NCBI GenBank assembly: GCA_029945945.1
Contig: JAQSDM010000011.1
Coordinates: 372,001-436,000 of the forward strand
Origin: Algoriphagus sp.
GTDB taxonomy: Bacteria; Bacteroidota; Bacteroidia; Cytophagales; Cyclobacteriaceae
Reading direction: 5' to 3'
Length of the DNA stretch: 64,000 nt
The notes under the pieces were generated by a model that saw only the letters and a list, made by a program, of their open reading frames with translations, had not been told where the DNA came from and searched no databases. A program made the position numbers and the translations under genes. The number at the start of each line of letters is the position of its first letter. Position 1 is the first letter of the stretch. Positions 8,178 to 16,711 of this stretch are shown piece by piece.

Positions 8178-9089
8178 TCAAACTATATCTACTTTTCTGT
8201 ATGCTTCAATCAATGCTTTTTCTCCTTCTACTCCGGGAAGGGCATTGCCATGCTCCATTCCCATCACTCCTTTGAATCCTTTGGAATCGATGTATTTGAA
8301 AACATTCCCGTAGTGAATTTCGCCTGTTCCCGGTTCTTTTCTTCCCGGGTTGTCACCGATTTGAATGTACGCAATTTCACTCCAGGTTTTTTCCATCGTC
8401 GCAATCAGATTACCCTCATTGCGCTGCATATGATAAATATCGTACAAAATCTTGCAGCTTGGGCTTCCCACCGCTTTGCAGATCATATAACTCTGATCTG
8501 CGTGTCGAAGGAATAGATCCGGGTTGTCGCTGAGTGGCTCCAAAACCATCGTCAATCCATGCGGCTCCAAAATCTCAGCTCCTCTTTTGAGTGCTTCAAT
8601 CACGTTCCCTGTTTGAACTCCCATTTGAAGGGTTCGATCGAAATATCCCGGAACTACTGTCATCCATTTGGCATTGACGCGTTTTGCAACCTCCACGGAT
8701 TCCATGCAAGTTTTCAGAAAAGTATCTAAAAACTCCTGTTTTCCGGTTGTCAGAGACACTTTCCAGTTGTCACCACCCTCGACTACGAATACTCCCATTC
8801 TCATTCCCAGATCATTCAGCGTTTTGCCAATTAACTCCTGATCTGCAACGGATCTCTTCAGCATTCCATTGTCTTCCAAAGATCTGAATCCCTGATCCGC
8901 CATGAATTTCAGTTCATCCACAATTCCACCTGGAGCGGAATTTTTGAACATCCCGAAGTGCGGAGCAAAATCCATGTTGAAAGTTGGAGCAGCTTTATTT
9001 CCTGCGAAAGCAGGGATTGTCATCGCTCCCGAAAGTCCCAAAACGGTACTTCCCAAGCCCATTTTCTTTATAAATCCTCTTCTTTCCAT
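8178..9089 (-). CDS. Tat-exported hydroxypyruvate isomerase-like TIM barrel protein
   Basis: The 303-aa protein starts with a twin-arginine signal (RRGFIKK at residues 3-9, then a hydrophobic stretch ending PAFAG). The mature part is an AP-endonuclease-2/xylose-isomerase-like TIM barrel. Its closest pattern is Hyi: metal-ligand Glu in MVLEPLSDNP, YDIYHMQRNEG, and the very characteristic PGRKEPGTGEIHY. The active-site residues appear intact, so it should be an active isomerase or epimerase working outside the cytoplasm on a sugar or keto-sugar. It is coupled to the oxidoreductase upstream (3 bp apart) and the YCF48 lipoprotein downstream (10 bp). The substrate is unknown; hydroxypyruvate itself is unlikely for an exported enzyme. 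Confidence 0.88.
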   Translation of the reverse strand: MERRGFIKKMGLGSTVLGLSGAMTIPAFAGNKAAPTFNMDFAPHFGMFKNSAPGGIVDELKFMADQGFRSLEDNGMLKRSVADQELIGKTLNDLGMRMGVFVVEGGDNWKVSLTTGKQEFLDTFLKTCMESVEVAKRVNAKWMTVVPGYFDRTLQMGVQTGNVIEALKRGAEILEPHGLTMVLEPLSDNPDLFLRHADQSYMICKAVGSPSCKILYDIYHMQRNEGNLIATMEKTWSEIAYIQIGDNPGRKEPGTGEIHYGNVFKYIDSKGFKGVMGMEHGNALPGVEGEKALIEAYRKVDIV

Positions 9090-9092
9090 CGG

Positions 9093-10406
9093 TTAGATCA
9101 CTTTTGTTTTACCTGGAACTGCATGTGGATAGAATCCATCAGGACCTGGCATTAGCTTCGGGTTTGCGTCCCAAGCCAGTGTTTCAGGGAATAAATCAAC
9201 TGTTCCATTCAATGCTTCCTCCCAAGTCAATGCCTTGCCTGAGTAAGTCGCATAGCGTCCCATGATGGCTGTCATCGTACTTTTCGCAGCATTTTCTGCA
9301 TCTGCAAACTTGTATTCGCCTTTTACCAAAGCCGCCCAAAGTTCATCATGCTCTTGTTGATAAGGATTTGGCTGATTTTCCCGGTCGTGGGTATAAAGTG
9401 CATTCCCTTTCCAATCTGTCATCACTCCATGGTTTCCGGCACTTAGGTAAACCTTCCCTTTTGTGCCCTGGAAAGTTTCATCAACGCGATTAGTAGCTCC
9501 TGGGAAATGGCGGCATTCACTGTGAATAACTGATCCGTCCGCATAGGTAAACGTGATCACGTGGTGGTCAAAAATCTCACCATGTTCTTTTCCTGTTCTA
9601 ATTTCTCTTCCTCCTGTCCCTTCTGCTTTTACAGGATAGCCTTGCTTCACCCAGTTGGCAATGTCAATGTTATGGACATGCTGCTCTGTGATATGATCTC
9701 CGCAAAGCCAGTTGAAGTAATACCAGTTTCTCATTTGGTACTCCATTTCAGTCATTTCCGGCTTTCTTTCACGTACCCAAACGCCTCCATCATTCCAGTA
9801 AACTTGTCCACCGGTGATGTCTCCGATAAGTCCGTCTTGAATTCTCTTGATCGTCTCTCTGTAATTATTTTGGTAGTGGCGCTGAAGGCCAACAACTACG
9901 TTCAGTTTCTTAGCTTTCGCAACTTCGGCAGCAGCCAATACTTTTCTGATTCCGGCGGCATCTGTTGCGACCGGCTTTTCCATAAAAATCTGCTTTCCTT
10001 GTCTTACCGCCTCCTCAAAATGAGAAGGCCTGAAACCCGGAGGCGATGCCAAAATCACTACATCAGCATCTGCAATTGCCTTCTTGTATCCATCAAAGCC
10101 TGTGTATTTTCTTTCCTCCGGCACATCCACTTTGTCCGCACCATATTTCTCCATTATTGGTTTATAGCTGTTGTCAAGACGATCTCGAAAAGCATCTGCC
10201 ATCGCTACAAGTTTGATTGGATGACCTGTCTCAAAAGCCTGAAAAACGGCTCCTGTACCCCGGCCTCCACAGCCAATAACAGCAAGTTTCAGTTCGTTGG
10301 CTGGAGCTGCATAGGCTCCCGGAACTACAAAAGGAGAAGTCAACAATCCCCCCGTTACCAAGGCGGAGGTTTTGATAAAGTCTCTTCGAGAATTAGAATT
10401 GTTCAT
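9093..10406 (-). CDS. Tat-exported Gfo/Idh/MocA family oxidoreductase
   Basis: The 437-aa NAD(P)-dependent sugar oxidoreductase carries a strong Tat motif (SRRDFIKT, residues 6-13). Folding with bound cofactor before export explains the Tat route. The Rossmann fold is seen as LKLAVIGCGGRGTG. The catalytic lysine sits in MEKPVATD, the usual EKP motif, and the C-terminal alpha/beta domain includes GDHITEQHVHNIDIANW. Family members oxidise or reduce sugars at single carbons, and some exported ones make 3-keto-glycosides. It overlaps functionally with the Hyi-like gene 3 bp downstream and follows the SUMF1-fold gene by 18 bp. The substrate is not readable. Confidence 0.9.
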   Translation of the reverse strand: MNNSNSRRDFIKTSALVTGGLLTSPFVVPGAYAAPANELKLAVIGCGGRGTGAVFQAFETGHPIKLVAMADAFRDRLDNSYKPIMEKYGADKVDVPEERKYTGFDGYKKAIADADVVILASPPGFRPSHFEEAVRQGKQIFMEKPVATDAAGIRKVLAAAEVAKAKKLNVVVGLQRHYQNNYRETIKRIQDGLIGDITGGQVYWNDGGVWVRERKPEMTEMEYQMRNWYYFNWLCGDHITEQHVHNIDIANWVKQGYPVKAEGTGGREIRTGKEHGEIFDHHVITFTYADGSVIHSECRHFPGATNRVDETFQGTKGKVYLSAGNHGVMTDWKGNALYTHDRENQPNPYQQEHDELWAALVKGEYKFADAENAAKSTMTAIMGRYATYSGKALTWEEALNGTVDLFPETLAWDANPKLMPGPDGFYPHAVPGKTKVI

Positions 10407-10424
10407 AGGTCGGTTGTTTATGGG

Positions 10425-11378
10425 TTAATAATCGGCAATTGGTGCTGTTGTATAATAAGTTTTGATTTCCTCCGGACTTGGCGGAATGAGTGGTCTCACC
10501 AGTCTCAATCCTAAGAAAGGAGCCTCCGGAAACCACCATTGACTTTTCGGAATCTGAGGATCAATCCTCTTCCAATCAGGCTTGGACATAAAGCGCCTCG
10601 AGGAACTCAATTCCACAGCGGGTGTTTGATAGCTTCCTCCCCGGACAACTCGAGGATACAGTTTCAAGGATGGATTGTTCGGATTTTCTTTTGAAGATTT
10701 AGCATAGAATGCCGGATCATATTGATCAGAAGTCCACTCCAGCACATTCCCATAGATATCGTATAGTCCCCAAGGATTTGGTTTCTTTTTCCCAACAGGT
10801 TGCGTAGTGGCTTGACTGTTTTCTTTCGTCCAGGCATATTCAGCTAGTTTGGATTCATCATTTCCGAAGAAAAAGCGATCAGTTGATCCGGCCCGGGAAG
10901 CAAATTCCCATTCCGCTTCGGTCGGGAGTCGGTAAAAAATCCCCGTTTTCAAATACAGCCAGTGACAATATTGGATAGCTCCGTATTGAGTCATTCCTAT
11001 GGCAGGTTTCTCTTCTTTTCCCATCCCGAAAGTCATATCGAGATAGGGCAGACTTGGCCTGGTCATTCCGTCTACGATTGATCCGATTGGTTCTTCCGAA
11101 ATCGCCAGTTCATAGTTTTTATCTAAAAACATTTCAAATGCATCCCATTTCACTTCGTGAGTTCCCATCCAAAATGCATCAAGTTTTACCTCATGAGCGG
11201 GTTTTTCGTCAGCATTTTTGGAAGCATCACTTCCCATTTTAAAAGTCCCTGCGGGAATAGGGGTCATGTCAAAAGTCACCTGAGTTCCCGGGATTTTCTG
11301 GGTATAGGCCTCAAAAAAAGAGTTTTCTAACTGAAAACTCATCAAAATAAAACCAGTTGCAGCTAAGTACTTTTTCAT
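10425..11378 (-). CDS. exported SUMF1/FGE-fold protein without FGE cysteines
   Basis: The 317-aa product begins at the second ATG of the frame (MKKYLAATGF), giving a proper signal peptide; the longer start adds six polar residues. The rest is the formylglycine-generating-enzyme/C-type-lectin-like fold: FDMTPIPAGTFKMGSD, WMGTHEVKWDAFEMF, YRLPTEAEWEFASRAG, NPWGLYDIYGNVLEW and VVRGGSYQ, ending LGLRLVRP. The paired active-site cysteines that FGE needs after the RGGS motif are absent (SYQTPAVELSSSRRF), so sulfatase activation is unlikely, and no sulfatase is nearby. It is more likely a binding or structural member. It is the fourth gene of the cassette. Confidence 0.87.
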   Translation of the reverse strand: MKKYLAATGFILMSFQLENSFFEAYTQKIPGTQVTFDMTPIPAGTFKMGSDASKNADEKPAHEVKLDAFWMGTHEVKWDAFEMFLDKNYELAISEEPIGSIVDGMTRPSLPYLDMTFGMGKEEKPAIGMTQYGAIQYCHWLYLKTGIFYRLPTEAEWEFASRAGSTDRFFFGNDESKLAEYAWTKENSQATTQPVGKKKPNPWGLYDIYGNVLEWTSDQYDPAFYAKSSKENPNNPSLKLYPRVVRGGSYQTPAVELSSSRRFMSKPDWKRIDPQIPKSQWWFPEAPFLGLRLVRPLIPPSPEEIKTYYTTAPIADY

Positions 11379-11425
11379 AGGTTGGGATGGGCGCAATTCT
11401 AAAATTAAATTAAGGTATTCTTAGC

Positions 11426-14400
11426 CTATTGAATAGATTCTTTTGATAAATGGTATTGGTATATCCTGATTCCTTCTTCTTTCAGATCGATCAGCAAATA
11501 ATCATCCATTGCTTGAATAGCCCGGATCTCCCCTTTGATTGAAAGTCCGGATTGAATTGGATTGAGGTATTCAAATCCTCCTTTTCCATCTCCAAGCAAG
11601 ACCATTCCATGATTCGAATCGTATCTGCCAAACTTCAGTTTTGAGAAAAGAAGGTTTCCTCCAATTACTACATCCAGATTGCCATCTCCATTGAGATCCA
11701 CAGCCTCAGAAGCGAAAACAGGGGAAAACTGCACTTGAACGGGCAATGGTTTGTCTGTGAATTTTCCGGATGGTGCCAAAGCAAAATAGGAAGTTTTCAG
11801 GCGATTGATGAAAATAGAATTTGCACCCTCTCTTTGTTCCGGGGTAAATAAATTATCCATCGTAGCTTCAGAAAAGCTTTTGAAATTCAGGTATTTTTTT
11901 TTCAGAAAATTAACCTGACCCAGCACTTCATCCCGGCTTGCTGAGGGATATTTTTGACCCTGATTGAAGTATCCTAAAATCGCATCAACTGAACCATTCG
12001 AGTCAAAATCCTTGTACAAGAGCTCCATTGGTTCTTGATCACTTGCCCGCAGTTGGGTATTCAGTCCATGATTTCCGAGGAAAAGTTCAGGCAATCCATC
12101 CCGATCCCAATCTGCAATCAGGATCTCATTCCAATAACCAATTTCAAGCTTTTCAAAATAGGAAAGCGTCACATCTTCCCAGATTTTTCCTTTCTGGGAA
12201 AAGATCATCACAGGCATCGCATCCCCGACAAGAATTAATTCCAGATTGCCATCCTTATTTAAGTCAGCTGATTCTGAATCCGTAATCATCCCGAGATTTT
12301 TGAAGGATGGAGCCAACGTTTCGGTTTGATCGGTGAACTTTCCTTTTCCATCACCAATCCAAATTCTGCCTCCGGGAGACGTCGGATACTGACCGGGATT
12401 GACACGAGCACCTGCGAAAATATCAGAAGATCCGTCTCCATTGAAATCCAGGACATGGATCGATCCGGTAGGAAATCCCTCTTGAGGCAAAGCTCCTATC
12501 GCCAACATAAATTTGCCTTTGCCATCGTTCAGGTATAGCCTGTCCTGTAGCGCCTGATCTCCAAGTTGGAACTGATGGACTCCTCCGCTTCCAACCAAAA
12601 GATCCGGAAAGCCATCGCCATTTGCATCAAAACTTGCCGCGTCGCTGTCTTCAGAAATTGCTGACGCTACAAACGATGTTGAGTCAGATTTACCGAATTG
12701 CCCGGCTGATGTGCCAAAAAAGATTCTTCCGCTGATTCCTGCTCCACCGCCTACAAACAAATCTTTCTTCCCATCTCCATTGAAATCTTCCAGCACCATC
12801 GCTTTCCCATTTCCTGAAATTGCATGGCTAAGCAATGGTTGTCTTTTGAAATCATTTACGGGAATTCCAGCCGGAACTTTCAGATTTGCAGTAGTAGTCA
12901 ACAATGCTTTTACGGAAGGCTGTTTTGCACTTCCACCTTTTTTCGCATCGATTTGAAGAATTGTGATTGTTTGATTTGCAGGAATATCATTCAACATGGA
13001 GACTTTTCCGCCAGGCCAAAGGACATGGACAGAGTCGGCTTTTTCATCTTTTCCCAAGCCAAAAAGTAAAACCGGGGAAACTGAAGATTGGTAGCCTCGA
13101 TAGAGATTTTGGTCCTGAACCTGAATTTTCCCTTTTGAAAAGATTTTTACCATCGCTCCCTGGCCCAGGGTGTTTTGGTTTTCTCCCGCCAATTTGATCT
13201 TTAGGAAATTTCCTTTCTGCTTTTGCACAGCAAGATTTTCATAGACAAAAGCCGGAGAATTAATATTATTGACAATCAGTTCGAGGTCACCATCATTGTC
13301 CAAATCAGAATAAGCCGCGCCGCTGCTGTTGGAGCTTTGCGTCAGTCCCCAGGAATTAGAGACGTTTTCAAAAGTCAAGTCACCCTTATTGTTGAAAGTG
13401 TAATTAGTCAGGTTGGACGAAGTCATTGATTTCACCAAGTTGAGCAAATCTTCACGCTTGAGTTGCCCGCCGGATGTCCGGACATAATCATCCATGTATT
13501 TCAGGAAGTCCTGATTATTGTAATCCCGCAAATAGCCATTGGTGACATAGAGATCCTTCCAGCCGTCATTGTCCAGATCTGCAAAAAGAGCCGACCAACT
13601 CCAGTCCGTATTTGAAATACCCGAAAGCTGCCCGATTTCCTGAAAGGAGCCATTTCCCGTATTCAGGTGCAACATGTTTCGCATGTATTGGTAGTGAAAA
13701 CCGCGATCCACATTGAGTTGGAAAAGCTCAAAATTGTCCGGAGAAAGCAATTGCTTTTGACGCTGATTTCCTTCCGGAAGCATATCCAGCGTGAAAATAT
13801 CCAGCAACCCATCGTTGTTGATATCAGCAATGTCGTTACCCATGGAAAAATGCGAAACATGGTCTAGTAAAGTCCGGATTTCATCCTTGAAGGTTCCGTT
13901 CTTTTGGTTGATATAGAGGTAATCAGGGATCGTGTAATCATTGCCAATGTAGATATCCGGCCATCCATCGGCATTGATATCTGCGACAGAAACACCCAAC
14001 CCATAGGAGAGGCTCGAACTTGATATTCCAGCTTTTTCGGTCACTTCTGTGAATTTCCCATTTCGGTTTTCAAAGAGTTGAGAACCCGCCTCATGTTTTT
14101 CTTTCAGTAATGTTTTGGTGACTGTAGCGTCATGGTTCTGGACTGATTTGGTATTGTGATTCAGGAGGAAAAGGTCCAAATCTCCATCCAGATCATAGTC
14201 GAAAAAGCTTGCAGAAGTACTTGGAGAGGAAGATGCGATCCCATATTCTTCAGCCATTTCTTTGAAAGCAGGGATGCCATTGGCATCATTTCCCTGATTT
14301 ACAAAAAGTTGATTTTTCCGTTTTTCCGGAGGCAAATTTCCAGAGTAACACTGATAAATGTCCAGTTTTTGGTCGCCATTGATATCCATGAATACTACTC

Positions 14401-14776
14401 CTGTTTTCCAGGGACCTTGTCTACCAGAAACACCGGCAGGTTGAGCTATTTCAGTGAATTTAAGTTTACCCTGATTGAGGTAAAGCTGGTTTTCGCCCAC
14501 GTTGGCGGAAAAATAAATATCATCTAGTCCATCCTGATTTAAATCCCCAACTGCTACCCCACCACCATTGTAGAGATATTCATACATCAGGACATTTAGA
14601 TTGAGGTTTTCCTCTATGGTATTCGAAAAAGTAATCCCTGTTTGATCTTTACTCAGCAACTGAAATAAAGGTGGCTCGGCAGGTGCTTCAGATACTTGTG
14701 GATTCTTTTCAGATGGACCACAGGAAATCAATTGGGCAATAATAACCAGGAAAACAGGGAGGGTGATTTTTTGCAT
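11426..14776 (-). CDS. VCBS/FG-GAP repeat lipoprotein with ASPIC/UnbV domain
   Basis: The 1116-aa protein has a lipoprotein signal (lipid Cys at residue 19, QLISCGPSEKN). It has many FG-GAP/VCBS blades with the Ca-binding pattern DxNxDGxxD: GDLNQDGLDDIYF, DINGDQKLDIY, DYDLDGDLDLFL, DINADGWPDIYI, DINNDGLLDIFT, DLDNDGWKDLYV, and a second set after residue 650 (DFNGDGKKDLFV, DANGDGFPDLLV, DWDRDGLPELFL, DLNGDGNLDVVI). Between the two sets lies an ASPIC/UnbV segment (LYRGYQSSVSPVLLFGLG ... VLWPGGKV). Such proteins are regular partners of SusCD pairs in Cytophagales and probably bind carbohydrate at the cell surface. It follows susD by 67 bp, with a hairpin between. Confidence 0.88.
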   Translation of the reverse strand: MQKITLPVFLVIIAQLISCGPSEKNPQVSEAPAEPPLFQLLSKDQTGITFSNTIEENLNLNVLMYEYLYNGGGVAVGDLNQDGLDDIYFSANVGENQLYLNQGKLKFTEIAQPAGVSGRQGPWKTGVVFMDINGDQKLDIYQCYSGNLPPEKRKNQLFVNQGNDANGIPAFKEMAEEYGIASSSPSTSASFFDYDLDGDLDLFLLNHNTKSVQNHDATVTKTLLKEKHEAGSQLFENRNGKFTEVTEKAGISSSSLSYGLGVSVADINADGWPDIYIGNDYTIPDYLYINQKNGTFKDEIRTLLDHVSHFSMGNDIADINNDGLLDIFTLDMLPEGNQRQKQLLSPDNFELFQLNVDRGFHYQYMRNMLHLNTGNGSFQEIGQLSGISNTDWSWSALFADLDNDGWKDLYVTNGYLRDYNNQDFLKYMDDYVRTSGGQLKREDLLNLVKSMTSSNLTNYTFNNKGDLTFENVSNSWGLTQSSNSSGAAYSDLDNDGDLELIVNNINSPAFVYENLAVQKQKGNFLKIKLAGENQNTLGQGAMVKIFSKGKIQVQDQNLYRGYQSSVSPVLLFGLGKDEKADSVHVLWPGGKVSMLNDIPANQTITILQIDAKKGGSAKQPSVKALLTTTANLKVPAGIPVNDFKRQPLLSHAISGNGKAMVLEDFNGDGKKDLFVGGGAGISGRIFFGTSAGQFGKSDSTSFVASAISEDSDAASFDANGDGFPDLLVGSGGVHQFQLGDQALQDRLYLNDGKGKFMLAIGALPQEGFPTGSIHVLDFNGDGSSDIFAGARVNPGQYPTSPGGRIWIGDGKGKFTDQTETLAPSFKNLGMITDSESADLNKDGNLELILVGDAMPVMIFSQKGKIWEDVTLSYFEKLEIGYWNEILIADWDRDGLPELFLGNHGLNTQLRASDQEPMELLYKDFDSNGSVDAILGYFNQGQKYPSASRDEVLGQVNFLKKKYLNFKSFSEATMDNLFTPEQREGANSIFINRLKTSYFALAPSGKFTDKPLPVQVQFSPVFASEAVDLNGDGNLDVVIGGNLLFSKLKFGRYDSNHGMVLLGDGKGGFEYLNPIQSGLSIKGEIRAIQAMDDYLLIDLKEEGIRIYQYHLSKESIQ

Positions 14777-14788
14777 AAAAGAAATAAT

Positions 14789-14817
14789 CTAAGCCATCTC
14801 AATAGGAGATGGCCTAG
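14789..14817 (-). promoter_or_regulatory. intercistronic hairpin between susD and the VCBS/ASPIC gene
   Basis: Inverted repeat CTAAGCCATCTC / GAGATGGCCTAG with a 5-nt loop and one mismatched pair, in the only sizeable early gap of the cassette. In the transcribed (minus) direction no clean U-run follows (ATTATTTCTTTT). It may be a weak attenuator or an RNA-processing/stability element that lowers downstream expression relative to susCD. Confidence 0.5.
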
Positions 14818-14843
14818 ATCAAATTTAGAAAGAAAGAATACTA

Positions 14844-16700
14844 TTAGTATCCCGGGTTTTGAATCAACAGTTTGTTTCTGTTCATCTCATCCCTGTGAAT
14901 TGGCAATAAATAAAGCTTATCCACCCAAGCCCGGTTTTCTTTACCCGGATCCATTTCAATCACTTTATATACATAGTTGTAGTATTCAGTATCGTATTTG
15001 TACACTGAAAGGGATTTACCATCTTTCAAAGTACCTGTGATGCTGATACCATTTGCTTTTCTACCGAGTGTTGACTCTGCGATCATCCATCTTCTGACAT
15101 CATGATATCGCTGCTCTTCGTAAGCCATTTCAATACGTCTTTCATTTCTGTATCGATTTTTCAAGGCTTCACCTGAATCTGTGATTGCCGGCATGCCTAC
15201 TCTGAATCGAATCTGGTTGAGCCAGTTTCTTGCCTCAACTTCTTGTCCTAATTCGATGGAAGCTTCTACGTAGTTAAGAACTGCTTCGGTATATCTCAAA
15301 ACAGGCCAAGGAACTTGCTGCCAGGTATTTTGATCCACAATAGCAGGATTAGCATCAGTGAATTTTCTGATGTAATACCCTGTATAGCTACCATTCCAGT
15401 CTTCAATCGAGGAGTTTCTGGTATCCAATCCAAAATGGGTCACTTTCGCACCGGAAGAATTGACTACATCATATCTTCCTGTCTGAATTTGTCCCAATGG
15501 ATCCTTTGGAGAATTGGCGGATGATCTTGGCTTCCACTGAGATCCATCGTAAAGAATAGATGCATAGAATCGGGCATCTCTATTCTTGTAAGGAGCTTTA
15601 GCATGTTCTTCATTCTGCCAGGAGAATTTGGTACCATCCATCATTTCATAATCGTCAACCAATAATTGTACAGGAGTATTTCCTGCCCAGTTATTATATC
15701 CGTTTGGACCATTGAAAAGACCTTGTCTTCCACCGTTTTCAGTCTTGGCATTGATGAAATATCTTCCTAAAAGAATTTCTTTTTCACCACCACTTCTTGC
15801 CATTGAGTTATTGATATAATTCTGAATACCCACTTCGCGGCTTACCGGACCGGAAAGTCCCATTTGATTTCCAGTAGTCATGTCAAGTACAGCCTTTGCC
15901 GCAGCTTGGGCTTTCTGCCAACGCTCCGTTCTGTTACCACTTGTATAGGCTATAAATTCAATGTTAGAATAACTGGCTAAAACAGGAGATTTGGCCTTTG
16001 CAGTAGAAGCATCATGTAAGTCACTGGCTGCGTAAAGCAAAACTCTGGCTTTAAGTGCCAATGCAGAAATCTCATTTGCTCTGCCGCTTATTGTAGACTT
16101 TCCTTTCAAAAGAGCCGCTGCTTCATCCAAATCTTTCACCATGAAATTGACAACTTCCTCGTACTTGTTTCTTGGAACATCGTAAGTCTCTTCACCTAAC
16201 TCGTAGGGTCTCTCCAGAATAGGCACTCCACCATAATATCTCGACAGTTGTTGGTAGTAATAAGCCCGCAAAAACTTTGCTTCACCCATCAATCTATCAA
16301 CAATACCACCTGTATTTGGGAACTGTGGTGTGGTCAATTGTTCAATAGCAATATTGGCAGCACGTATACGATTAAACATTGCCGGCCATGTGATCGTATT
16401 ATTCACCCAACCAATATCTGCAGGATTTGAACGCCCTTCGGTAATAGTAGTGATCCCGCGACCAGGGTGGGTAAACATGGCTTCGTCTGTTAAGGATGCA
16501 AGCATTTGCTCATCAAATCCCCCTTGACCAAAGCCTTGATAAATTCCTACCACAAAAGCTTGTGAAAGGGCAGGATCCGACCAAACACTGGCTTCTGATA
16601 CTTCGCCTAAAGGTCGAGTATCCAGGAAATCATCATTACAACTTGTTAATGAAAAACAAGCGACTAAAAGAGCGGCTAGATATTTATTAATATTTTTCAT
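14844..16700 (-). CDS. susD: SusD/RagB family outer membrane lipoprotein
   Basis: SusD-like proteins cap the SusC transporter and capture the glycan or other nutrient on the cell surface. From the ATG at complement 16698-16700 the protein is 618 aa, starts MKNINKYLAALLVACFSLTSC with the lipid Cys at 21, and continues CNDDFLDTRPLG. The acidic residues after Cys fit the surface-export signal of Bacteroidota lipoproteins. The family pattern is clear: GEAKFLRAYYYQQLSRYYGGVPIL, ALALKARVLLYAASDL, PVLRYTEAVLNYVEASIELG and YRNERRIEMAYEEQRYHDVRRW. It begins 11 bp after the SusC stop. Ligand specificity cannot be told. Confidence 0.95.
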   Translation of the reverse strand: MKNINKYLAALLVACFSLTSCNDDFLDTRPLGEVSEASVWSDPALSQAFVVGIYQGFGQGGFDEQMLASLTDEAMFTHPGRGITTITEGRSNPADIGWVNNTITWPAMFNRIRAANIAIEQLTTPQFPNTGGIVDRLMGEAKFLRAYYYQQLSRYYGGVPILERPYELGEETYDVPRNKYEEVVNFMVKDLDEAAALLKGKSTISGRANEISALALKARVLLYAASDLHDASTAKAKSPVLASYSNIEFIAYTSGNRTERWQKAQAAAKAVLDMTTGNQMGLSGPVSREVGIQNYINNSMARSGGEKEILLGRYFINAKTENGGRQGLFNGPNGYNNWAGNTPVQLLVDDYEMMDGTKFSWQNEEHAKAPYKNRDARFYASILYDGSQWKPRSSANSPKDPLGQIQTGRYDVVNSSGAKVTHFGLDTRNSSIEDWNGSYTGYYIRKFTDANPAIVDQNTWQQVPWPVLRYTEAVLNYVEASIELGQEVEARNWLNQIRFRVGMPAITDSGEALKNRYRNERRIEMAYEEQRYHDVRRWMIAESTLGRKANGISITGTLKDGKSLSVYKYDTEYYNYVYKVIEMDPGKENRAWVDKLYLLPIHRDEMNRNKLLIQNPGY

Positions 16701-16711
16701 AAGTATCAAAT

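Noticed and set aside
9561-10514. 317-aa plus-strand frame opposite the oxidoreductase gene
   Set aside because: Antisense shadow: cysteine- and serine-rich without domain pattern, while the minus frame is a complete Gfo/Idh/MocA enzyme.
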